Positions 11,183 to 22,100 of a DNA stretch of 64,000 bases are shown piece by piece (the first letter of the stretch is position 1; every line of letters begins with the position of its first letter). The position numbers were made by a program, and so were the translations under genes. The DNA is from Setoptus koraiensis (taxonomy: Eukaryota > Arthropoda). The DNA lies in the NCBI GenBank assembly GCA_048013815.1, contig CM106586.1:9920001-9984000 (forward strand), written 5' to 3'. A model generated the notes under the pieces. It was not told the origin of the DNA, searched no databases, and saw nothing but the letters and a program-made list of their open reading frames with translations.

Positions 11183-13270
11183 ATGAAAGAAGTAAAGCAA
11201 GAGATCAACACCAACTGCAGCAACAGCAACCCATCGTCGCCCTCGTCGTCGTCGTCGTCGTCGCAGTCGACGAGCCCATTGCCCTCGCCCTCGCCCACCC
11301 CGTCGCCGTCGCTGTCGCCGTCGCGTTCGCCCTCGCCGTCGCCCCGTCAGGCCCAGCATCACCCATTATCGCACCAGCATCATCACCCATTGTCGCATCA
11401 TCACCATCACAACAACAGCAACAACAACAACAACCACCACCATCATCACAATCATCTCAACAGCAACCAGAATCATCACCAGCACCAAAATCACAGCAGC
11501 AACAGCAGCAATCATCACATTCATCACGGCAAGATCGGTTTGCATCATCACAACAACATGACACCCAACGCTGCTAGCGCCAAGTCCTCCACGGACTTCT
11601 CCATAGAGGCCATCATGAAGCGAGGCTCTAGTCCGTCGTCGTCGTCTTCGTTGCACAATAATAATCATCATCATCATCAATACAACACGGCATCAACAAA
11701 ATCAACGACCTCGTCCTCATCGTCGTCATCGTCGTCGAGCAGAAAGAGACAATGCTTTGGCCACCAGAACAACCAAAATCAACCAACCACAACAAACCAA
11801 CAACAACCAACAACAAATGCAGCCACCACCACCAACAACAACAACAACCAACACCACCACAATGTACCACCTAGCATCAAACAACAGACAAACAATATCA
11901 ACGAGCCAGCTAGTGTAGCTAGCAAATCAGCAACAAACAACAAGTCACAATCACAGTCGGTTCATCAAATTGAATGTCATCTAGATAACAAACGCATGTG
12001 GGATCAATTCAATGATTTGGGCACTGAGATGATTATCACTAAAACAGGCAGAAGAATGTTTCCAGTAATGAGAGTGTCATTCTCAAATACAGACCCAAAT
12101 GCCCGTTATGCCATATCAATGGATATAGTGCCCGTTGATAACAAACGTTATAGGTATGCCTATCACAAGTCATGCTGGCAAGTGGCCGGCAAGGCAGATC
12201 CGTCGTCGCCGCCGCGCCTATATCAGCATCCTGATTCACCTTTCAATGGCGACCAATTGAAGAGACAGGTGATTACATTTGAGAAAGTTAAATTAACTAA
12301 TAATGATATGGATAAACAAGGTCACATAATATTGAATTCAATGCACAAATATCAGCCACGGGTTCACATTGTTGAATTGAAATCATCTAATAATAATAAT
12401 ATTAGCGCCAGCAACAGCAACAATAATAATAGTAGTAATAATCATCGTTCATCAGATCAAGCACCCTATGGCGACGCGTCGCACGGATCACATCATTTAC
12501 ATAATCAACAACAACAACAACAACAACAAGAGATAGAAATTAAGACGTTCGTATTTCCAGAAACTGTCTTTACAGCTGTTACTGCCTACCAAAATCAATT
12601 AATAACCAAATTGAAGATTGACTCTAATCCGTTTGCAAAAGGATTTCGTGATTCATCACGCCTAACAGATCTAGATCGCAACGATTCACTAGATTATGGC
12701 GGCTCCATGATGGGTGGCCATCATTCGGGCGACTCTATGCACCATTCGGCAATGGCGGCGGCAGCAGCGGCTGCGGCCTCCCTAGACGCCAATCAAATGG
12801 AAATGTATCAACTATTGAATCCTTGGTACCAAATGGCCCTATCTAGCTGCATGGGTATGCCATCGCCGGCAGGCTATTTAGGAGGTGGCGGACCCGGTGC
12901 CACTGGTGGCGGCAATCTCGGTTTGGGTGTCGGTGGACCAGCCGGTGCTGGTGGCGGTATCGGGGGCGCAATTGGTGCAATTGGCGCCGGAGCTGTCCTT
13001 GGTCTCGGAGGTGCTGGTCAAGGCGGCGTCGGCGGTGGTAGTGGTCAACCAGGTGTACTTCCAGCGCCCAACCAAAATTCAAATATGCCACTGCCACCTA
13101 ATATGGCAAATATAGCCCATATACAGGCCCAACTTTGGATGGCCGCCATGAGCCAAATGAGCGCACCAAGAGCATTTGGAACACCCACCAGTACCCTAAG
13201 TGATGGATCACCCTCTACGGCAAGCAACGGAACCAATCAAGGTGGACAATCTAACAGTCAACAACAATGA
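11183..13270 (+). CDS. Tbx20: T-box transcription factor, Tbx20 / midline-H15 type
   Basis: A single-exon frame of 695 residues. The T-box spans about residues 264-493 and reads like Tbx20/Midline: [13 protein letters not shown] near 282, [18 protein letters not shown] near 313, [19 protein letters not shown] near 384 and [16 protein letters not shown] near 481. Such proteins bind T-half-site DNA in the nucleus and pattern heart, neural and cuticle tissue (family knowledge). An eh1-like Groucho-binding motif, FSIEAIM, lies at 139-145, as expected for Midline. A VKQE sumoylation-like site is near residue 4. The N-terminus is full of Ser-Pro, His and Asn runs; the C-terminus is Gly-rich. Odd: a 49-residue Asn/Ser/His/Gln insertion (about 401-449) sits inside the T-box, and there are no introns. 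The start ATG opens the frame; an upstream start or non-coding 5' exon is possible. Confidence 0.93.
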   Translation: MKEVKQEINTNCSNSNPSSPSSSSSSSQSTSPLPSPSPTPSPSLSPSRSPSPSPRQAQHHPLSHQHHHPLSHHHHHNNSNNNNNHHHHHNHLNSNQNHHQHQNHSSNSSNHHIHHGKIGLHHHNNMTPNAASAKSSTDFSIEAIMKRGSSPSSSSSLHNNNHHHHQYNTASTKSTTSSSSSSSSSSRKRQCFGHQNNQNQPTTTNQQQPTTNAATTTNNNNNQHHHNVPPSIKQQTNNINEPASVASKSATNNKSQSQSVHQIECHLDNKRMWDQFNDLGTEMIITKTGRRMFPVMRVSFSNTDPNARYAISMDIVPVDNKRYRYAYHKSCWQVAGKADPSSPPRLYQHPDSPFNGDQLKRQVITFEKVKLTNNDMDKQGHIILNSMHKYQPRVHIVELKSSNNNNISASNSNNNNSSNNHRSSDQAPYGDASHGSHHLHNQQQQQQQQEIEIKTFVFPETVFTAVTAYQNQLITKLKIDSNPFAKGFRDSSRLTDLDRNDSLDYGGSMMGGHHSGDSMHHSAMAAAAAAAASLDANQMEMYQLLNPWYQMALSSCMGMPSPAGYLGGGGPGATGGGNLGLGVGGPAGAGGGIGGAIGAIGAGAVLGLGGAGQGGVGGGSGQPGVLPAPNQNSNMPLPPNMANIAHIQAQLWMAAMSQMSAPRAFGTPTSTLSDGSPSTASNGTNQGGQSNSQQQ

Positions 13271-13275
13271 ATAAA
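13270..13275 (+). promoter_or_regulatory. Candidate poly(A) signal of the Tbx20 gene
   Basis: AATAAA begins on the last base of the Tbx20 stop codon, and no other AATAAA was seen before the convergent SERF gene. If used, the 3' UTR is very short. Confidence 0.4.
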
Positions 13276-13465
13276 TAAGATAGTTCATTTATTCCTATGT
13301 GCCCTTTCAACGCGCCTCGTGTGTCCCCCCAATTTTACTTAGCTCTCAAATTTAGTTTAGTCGCTCAATTCACGTTCAATGATATCAAAGACGCATTCAG
13401 TTGACGAGCATTTAGATCATTCCCAGTAGTAGTTTGACAAGCAATTGCTGTTGCCGACAATTGCT

Positions 13466-13471
13466 TTTATT
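13466..13471 (-). promoter_or_regulatory. Candidate poly(A) signal of SERF
   Basis: AATAAA on the minus strand lies 70 bases past the SERF stop. It falls inside the 270-bp gap between the convergent Tbx20 and SERF stops, so the two 3' ends are close or overlap. Confidence 0.5.
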
Positions 13472-13540
13472 CACGTGATTATTCTCTCTGTTATTAGCAC
13501 AATCAAATATTATACTGATACATATTTTCACTGATGCCGT

Positions 13541-13900
13541 TCATGCATTTAGTTGGGCTTTCTGTTGCTTCAATCTCATGTTTTCGGCATCCCTTCGGCG
13601 TCTCTCCTCCAGACTAAGACCTTTGTTTCCTTCTTTCACATCGGCTCCCTTCTTCTTTTGGAGCTCCAGTTGTTTCTTCTGGCTCTTCTGTCTGGCTAAT
13701 TCTCTTTGATTGCCACCTGGTTAATTGGTATCAATAGAAATAGTAACAATAATAACGAAGATTTGCGTAGTGAAGACAACATTGAGCATGAAAAATATGA
13801 AAAATTATAATAATGTCATGAGAATTCAATTGGATCTATTCAATAGTGTGTAAGATATAGTGATTTGAGTGGCGATGAAGTAACCAAACTTACGGGCCAT
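13541..13900 (-). CDS. SERF: SERF / 4F5-family small EDRK-rich protein
   Basis: Two exons on the minus strand, 13894-13900 (ATGGCCC) and 13541-13716, joined across a 177-bp GT-AG intron (donor GTAAGT, acceptor TTAACCAG), encode 60 residues. The protein opens MARGNQRELARQKSQKKQ, matching the SERF signature, then is almost all Lys/Arg/Gln/Glu (EERRRRDAENM near 39-49). SERF proteins are short, highly charged and disordered; they are known as modifiers of protein aggregation with RNA/nucleolar links (family knowledge). The intron directly after the third codon is, as I recall, the conserved SERF intron position. Length is typical of the family. The gene converges on Tbx20 and diverges from the IP3 receptor. 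Confidence 0.92.
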
Positions 13901-16120
13901 CCTCGTGTCTAACTTATCCTTCCAGTGCAGTCAGTCTCGTTAGTTGTATCTTCGAGCTGTTATCTGCCGCTCTCCGGACAGATCGCTAAATTTATACTGT
14001 CAATTCAATGGATCAGGTGGAAATGTATAGAAAACCAGTAATTGGCGTTCGAGGTTAAATCCAATGATGTAATGATGTATTTATGATAAATTCAGGAGTT
14101 TATATGCGTATTTAAGAACGCGTCATCATATTCTCGTAATTTCTCGCGTTCTTGAAGAATGGATTTTTTTTTGTAACGCGCCATCTACATTTCATCGGCG
14201 AACTCAAACTGCAAACAGATCGAAGCGTTGTGCAGAGGTGGTGTCTTTTTGAGTTCAGGGTCGCCACAAACAGCCGAATAGGATCTGGCGACTAAAGGCA
14301 GCACGGATCTCAAACAAAGACCCAACTGCGCTTTATTTGAATTGGTCACAAGGATTCCGTGTCAAGGAATAGCTTTTTGGAAGAACTACATTTGCATCAT
14401 TTGCAAGAATCAACGATCAACGATTAGAAAATTTGATTTAAAACGAAACTTTCGTATATTCCTGATGCTACCGTTTCATTCATAGCAAGCGCTCTGAATG
14501 CGCAATGGAGAAAGACAGCTCGCAATTTTTTTTCATAAAAACAAACGCAGCGCCCACAGGTAGCGAACTGCACAACGTGCACGTGTTTGTGAAAATATTC
14601 CTTAGATCGGCCAAGAAACGCAAAAATCAATCAAACAATGTGAAAATGAATTCATTCAGAAAGTTCGTCCAGATTAGATTTGATGTGATTTTTCGCCATT
14701 TATCGCGTACATTCAAACGTTTTTCCTCGTCAGTTGTGTGGGATTTACCATGTGGTATCAGGTTGCAACTACCCACAAATGATGCAAAGATCTTTGGTAA
14801 CGCTAGCAACAACAACAGGTCTCTATTGTTGTGGGATGAGATAGGAATAACACATGGAAGGAAGCACCATGTTAAAATGGGTGGCTGACACGGCAATTAT
14901 TTATCAAGAAATCCTTGTCAGGATATCAGCATAAGACAACAGATAACCATATCGGCTGATAATATTCAACTTGCCCTCTATGAACACGCGTCTATATTTC
15001 AATAAAACGCAATGGATCGATTGGCAGGAATTTCATAAAGTCAGCCTGCAGGAATTTTGCATTATTCTCAGTACAATATGTCGGATCCTATGCGACGCTG
15101 CCACCGAAAGCTGCCTGTTGATTAGCGCCCCAGATACTGAAAATGCTTGAATAGCACAACGAGACAACAACAATAGTATCGGTAGTAGAGATATGAAATC
15201 GGAAAACGACTCATCGAGGTCGACAACAGCAACGGCAGCTGTCTTAGATTGCACCAACGGCATTACGATGACGATGATAAGTGCTTGCTGTTTTATATCG
15301 TATACGACAGGGTTGTCTATTATCTTATTGATCTACTATTGTTTTGTGGCTGACTCAACGACTTGCTGATGCCGCCGCCGCCGCCGCTAACTGTTAGTGG
15401 CAAGCTAGCTGGCACTGATGACAGGTAGTTAACATCGGTTAGAGATGTTCAATTAAAACATGTTGATAACAACAGCAGCACAACGAAAATGGTGAATGTA
15501 ATGGCGATGGTAATGATATGGTATAAACAGCACACAAATGATGCCGGCAATTCATGATGGCGAAAAAGACATGAATGGCTCGATCTCGTCTATCAAGCAA
15601 TAAATTTATGTCTAGCTAGACGGAATTACCACTATTACTATTTTCTTTGTTCAATCGACGCGCTCACTCTAATACCGCCTAATACACTTGTGCATCCCAG
15701 CTAGTCAATGGGATTCACGTAATATCACGAATACAAGTATTACCGCTACCACAACAACAACAACAACAACAACACCTCTGTTACAACAACAGCGACGGCG
15801 ACAACAACAACATCAACCACCATCACTATTGCACGGTATTAATATTATCACGGCGTCGGAAAGGCACACATTAACACAAGCTCAACACACTAGCTGCTCA
15901 GATGTCTAGCTGAATATGCGAGATAGCTGCTCGTCATTCATATGGTTAGCTAACAGCAACAAGTTGTTGATGTTTTTCGCTGTGTAATATCATTGTTGTG
16001 TGTATTAACACCACTACGTACTTGGAATCGTGCTCGCCGCCCGAGCTACGCTTCAGCCAAATTTATTAATTAACTAATTAATATCACATCACAACATCAT
16101 ATATATAACATCAGGTCAAG
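13901..16120. other. Intergenic region between divergent SERF and IP3 receptor
   Basis: This must hold the promoters of SERF (-) and the IP3 receptor (+). Composition is more AT-rich than 1-11 kb. A 127-codon plus-strand frame at 14505-14888 shows no recognisable domain and is not called. ACAACAACA/ATT runs occur near 15745-15850. No TATA box or RNA gene could be assigned. Confidence 0.5.
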
Positions 16121-19100
16121 ATGAACGCCAGTTTTTTACACAACGGCGATATTGTATCTTTATATGCCGAGGGTGCATTTGTGCAAGGATTTTTAAGCAC
16201 GCTTGGACTAGTCGACGATAGATGCGTTGTGCAACCGAACGAAGGAGATTTAGAGCAACCCCCAAAGAAATTCCGTGATTGTCTATTTAAGGTGTGCCCC
16301 CAATATCGTTATTCTGCCCAAAAGCAATTTCTCAAAGATGGCAAACAATTTGATGCTCAATTATTTCAAAAGTTACACCATGCCGCCGAATTGGAGAAAC
16401 AACAAAATATTGCTGAACATAGAAGAGTCATTGGTAATGTTATACAATATGGTAGCATTGTACAATTATTGCATTTAAAATCAAACAAATTTCTCACTGT
16501 CAACAAGCGTCTGCCCGCTCTCATCGAACGCAACGCCATGCGACTTTATCTGGACTCAAACGGAAACGAGGGCAGCGGCTTCTACATTAGACCTTATTAC
16601 AAGTTAAGATCCGATGGAGACAATGTGGTGGTCAGTGATAAAGTTATACTAGCGCCAGTGAATGCATCAGGACAACAATTGCACGCCAGCAATCATGACT
16701 TGTTAGACAATCCCGGCTGTAAGGAAGTTAATGCAGTTAGCTGCTCAACAGCCTGGAAGATATCATTATTTATAGACTATAGTGAAAATTTGGATGACGT
16801 ACTCAAAGGCGGCGATGTTGTTCGATTGTTTCACGCCGAACAAGAGAAATTTCTCACCATGGACACATACGAAAATCAACAGCATGTCTTCTTGAGATCA
16901 ACTGGCCGAACCACTGCCACCGCGGCTACCTCATCTAAGGCTCTCTGGGAAATTGAGGTGATACACGAGGACCCCTGTAGGGCCGGAGCGGGCAAATGGA
17001 CTAGTATATTTAGATTGAAACATCTGGCAACGGAGCGATATTTGGCTGCGGAAAAAGACGACGATCCCAGTCCGGACAGTATGCGCGACAAATTGCGCGG
17101 TGATAAAGACCAATGTGTGTTCAAATTGATATCAGTTCCTTATTCCTACGACTTGTCGTCATTATTTCAGTTTGATCCCACTAGTGTTAAGGAGGACGAT
17201 CTTATTCCTACAAACTCTTACGTAAGATTGAAGCACTGGGCCACCGAGACCTGGGTGCACAGCACAAATATACCCATTGATTGTAAAGAGGAGAAATCAT
17301 ACATGTCCAAGGTGGGATGTGCCAGCATTAAGGAGGATCGTGAGGCTTTCGCGATAGTGCCAGTATCAGCCACTGAGGTTAGAGATTTAGATTTTGCCAA
17401 TGATGCCTGTCGCGTATTGACAGGAATAACTGTTGCATCAAACGATAATAGCGACAATATAACGGTGACCCCTGCCAAAGGAGCAGGTAAAATCAAGCGC
17501 ACCCGGCAGAAGCCCATAACTCAAACTGAACGCCGATTGTTGAATCAATTGCTACCGGAAATTATATATTTCATAGCTGATAGAGAGAATGATCCGCAAA
17601 AGTCTGAGCCGATATTGGACGTGCAAGTGGTCAATCCTAATCGAGAAAGACAGAAGCTATTGAGGGAACAAAACGTCCTTGAGCGACTATTTCAGATATT
17701 GGCCATAGAAAAGCAGACAGAAAGTGATGCGAACAAACATATATGTAGACTGTGTTATAGGATTTTAAAATTGTCACAGCAGAGTTATCGTAAGAATCAG
17801 GAGTACGTTGCAAAATGGTTCGCATTCATGCAAAATCAAATAGGCAAAGACATATTGGCTGAGGACACAATAACCGCGTTGTTACATAGCAATAGGAAAT
17901 TATTAGAGAAGCACATTACCGCTAGCGAAATAGAGACATTTGTGCAATTAGTTAGGAACAATCAACAAAGTCGCTTTTTAGACTATTTATCCGATTTGTG
18001 TACCAGCAACAATTTAGCCATTCCAGTTACACAAGAATTAATATGTAAATCGGTGCTATCCAACAAAAACTCAGACATTCTCATCAAGACTTATAAGAGC
18101 AAGCTTGATTCTAACTCAGATGATGTAATGCTTGTTTGGAAAGATAAGGTGCCCAAATCTATCAATCGGATCGCCATGAATGCTAGGATCGCAGGCAATA
18201 GTGCCGATGAATTTGTATTAGACTATTACAAGCACCAATTGGATTTATTTAGTGGTATGTGTTTAGATAGGCAATATTTGGCCATTGATGATTTGACGCC
18301 ATCGCTACCTGTTGATCTCATCCAGTTGTGTATGTCGGACGAGTCGTTGCCGTTTGAGTTGCGAGCCTCTTTTTGTCGACTCATGCTACACTTGCACGTT
18401 GATAGGGACCCACAAGAGCAAATAACACCCGTCAAGTATGCCAGATTATGGTCTGAGATACCCAAGCATATTAGCATAGAAGATTACGATCGCAACAAAA
18501 TAATATCGTCGGCAACGACAACATCATCACCTCAAACCGATATCTCAGACAATCATTACAAAGGTAACGGAGCCACAAACAATTGCAACAATAGCAACAA
18601 GACCAATGAAAATGGCATTCTGTTGGACCCCATGAGGAGTCGCCACTCAAAATTTAGTCTCACAATGGCGTTTGTTGAAAATTATCTACGTAATCTAGCC
18701 CAGCATGTATTGTCATTCTCAGACGACGAACAGAACAAGTTAACTTTTGAGGTGGTCAATCTGGCTAGAGAGCTGATATATTTTGGTTTTTACTCTTTTA
18801 GTCAACTACTTAAATTAACAAAAATTATATTGAACATATTGGATGATAGCGCCGATCAGGATCCTCTAGTTATGAGAACAAAATTAAAAATGATTGAAAT
18901 ATTACAATTTATACTTAACGTCAGGTTGGACTATCGTATAACGAGTTTATTGACAATATTCAAACGACAATTGATCAATCATCAAGAGCAACTCGAACAA
19001 GGATCCATGTCAATTGAGGCAGTTAGTCCTGTTCTCCTCGACGAGACAGCTCACGAAGCGGAAAGGATATTTGGCCAAAATGATAAAATTTATGAAATAG

Positions 19101-22100
19101 ATTTAGATGGTTGCGGAGGTAAAAAATTCCTCTGTGTCTTGCTTCATTTATCGATGCACACTTGTCCCGATTTGGTTAGCGCAAGCTTGCAATTGTTATT
19201 TAGACATTTCTCGCAACGTCAAGAGGTGTTACAAGCATTTAAGCAGGTACAATTGTTGGTATCGGCGTCCGATGTGGAAAATTACAAACAAATCAAGGGC
19301 GACTTAGACGAACTTCGTCTTTTAGTGGAAAAGTCAGAATTGTGGGTTTATAAGAGTCGCGATCATTCGCATTCTAGCCAGGACAACAACAACTATGTTA
19401 TAATCAACGACATACTTAGTCGCCTGATGCACCTATGTGTGAAAGGTGTCTCCAAACAAGATAATAGCTCTAAATTTTTGACTGTCAACAGTGATATTGT
19501 CAATAGAAAGAGGCGCAAACTGTACAATTGGGATGATTTAGTTGACGAATCGTGCACGCCAAGGAAACACGAGCAGCGACTATTGCGTAACATGGGCGCG
19601 CATAAGGTTATTTTGGAATTGCTTCAGATACCCTACGATAAGGCAGTGGACGAGTCTATGCCGGAAGTGATGCGCTCGGCGCATAGATTTTTGCAGAGTT
19701 TCTGTCTGGACAATTGTGCCAATCAATTGTTGTTGCACAAACAGTTGAATTTATTTATGGGTCCCGATTTGCTTGAGGCCCAAACAATGCGTGCCATTTT
19801 TCACAACAATCTACAATTGTGTAACGATGTCAACAAGTCGGTCATCGAGCACATTGTTCGTTGCATCGAAACGTTTGGTAAGCACGTGGAATATCTGAAA
19901 GTGTTGCAAACATTGATATGTGTAGAGAATCAATGTATCAGACGATGTCAGGATATTATAACGCACGAGTTGGTGGACGCAGGCGAGGATGTTATGGTGT
20001 TTTTCACTGACGGGACAGCATTCGAGAGATTCACCGAGATGATGGCCGAAGACAAGAAAAACAATGGATTGAATAGAGATCCAAAGCTTCAGTATCACAT
20101 TGAGCTAGTCAAATTGTTGTCCATGTGTACTGAGGGCAAGAACTCGTCCACTGAAATTAAGTGTCATTCTTTGTTGACTTTGGACGAAATAATACGCGTT
20201 GTCACGTGCGACGAATGCATCTATGACGTGAAGGATGTTTACGTTGCCTTTTTAGAGCACTGTTTTGTCGATACAGAGGTGGAAATGAAAGAGATTTACA
20301 CAACTAATCACATTTGGGACCTATTCGAGAATCTGTTGCTCGACCTGGGACAGGTTGTTGATTTGGGCTCGCAGGGTGCCAGTATTTCGGTTGATCCGTC
20401 CAAATTGTCGCTGGACAACTATGTGACAAACACTTGTATTGGTTTGTTGACGGCCTTCTTCAGTTCGCCTTTCTGTGATACTAGTAGTCTGCCAGAGAAA
20501 CACCACGGCACCTTCATCAAGCTCATTGAGAGGGTCTACCAGCTGGCCAGCAAAACTGTTTGGTTGACTAACATACAAAAGAAAACAATTGAAAAGTGTT
20601 TGGAGCTGCTGACAGAGACAGCAAAATCGCGCCAGGTGAGAGTTCCGCACGAAATCAACAAGCGCATTATGGATTTATTCACGAAGCACCCGTTCAATTC
20701 AATTGATCACGGCATGTTGAGCAAGCAACTAATGGCGACTCCGCTCAGCTGGAGGTCCCAGTGTCACGAGTCCGAAGAAATTGAAACTCAGACATTGCGA
20801 CGTAGATTTGCGACTGTGTCGACGCCGCAAATATCCGACATTTATCATCATAATGACACTAACAACACCACTGTTGACAGCAGCCTGAACACTTGCAGCG
20901 CTGCCCAAAGCGACAAGAAAAAGCACTCTTTTTCCGAAATGGCTCGCACGTCGGCGCCCCCGCAGACCCAGATCAACAACAACATCAGCAGCAGCAACAA
21001 CAACAACCTAGAGGCCACCAATAGACCGGCCATCATGCAGGGCAGAGGAGTGAGACGTCAGGGTATCGGCGAAGTGTCGCCGCTGATGGCGCTCAAGCAA
21101 ATGAACAGCACCTTTAGCTGCGACAGAAGCGTGTTGGAGGGCATGCAAGAGATCGTTTCCGTTTTGGAGAACCAATTGAGGCCGTTGGCACACGCAGAAA
21201 TGTCTGTTTTAGTTGATATTTTGCACCAGCCAGAGCTGTTATTCAGCGAGGACAGCACTGCCAGGCGAAAGAGTTGCGAGGGCGGACTAATATCGCACCT
21301 AGTGAATCATACGGAACACTTGTTAGAGGAAAAAGAGGAGATATTGTGCGTGCAAGTGCTCAAAGTATTGAAGGACATGATGTTTTTGGAGCACAACTTC
21401 GACGATCGAGGAGTGAAATTGCGCCAATCTCTGTTGAGCTGTTACTTTTCGTCCGGGCCGTCGTCGTCCGCCTCAGCGTCTTCCGCTCAAAATTCGTGCG
21501 GCGCGGGCGCCCACGACGCCAACCACAGCAACTTGGGTGCCGCAATCGGACAAAATGGGGCCGCTCACAACGTTTATTTGAGTCACATGTCGCTGCACGA
21601 CGTCCAGTGCAAACTAGACGCTCAGGGTGTCTCAGATCTGGTGGTCAAACTGATAATGCGACATCCCAGCAAACAGATATTTGTTGACACGGTCGAATTG
21701 GGCATAGCGCTGCTCGAGGGCGGCAACTCAACCATCCAGGAGTCCATATACACCCGGCTGACCGAATCGAAGAACGCCGAGAATTTTTTCAAGGTTATAC
21801 ATACCCGCATGCGGACCGCCCAGCAGGCCATTCGGACAAACATTAGCGCCCAGGGTATTCGGCCCACCGAGAGCGGAGCGGGCGGCTCGAATAGTCAACT
21901 GGTGGGCACCAGCCTCACTTCGTCGGGCATGGGCGTGGGCAATCAGCAGGGAGGCATGCGATTGTTGAAACAAATATCGGGCGCCACAGTACACGACAAA
22001 CTGTTGATGACCGAGGAGCTCAAGAAGGACCTGAAACAGACGGTGGCCATAACGCGCAAATCTTTCGAGATAGCGAAAGCGAAGCCCCACACCAGTCCGC

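Noticed and set aside
14505-14888. 127-codon plus-strand frame upstream of the IP3 receptor
   Set aside because: No recognisable domain, frames of similar length overlap on the other strand, and composition is like the surrounding non-coding DNA. Could be a lineage-specific gene but is not supported.
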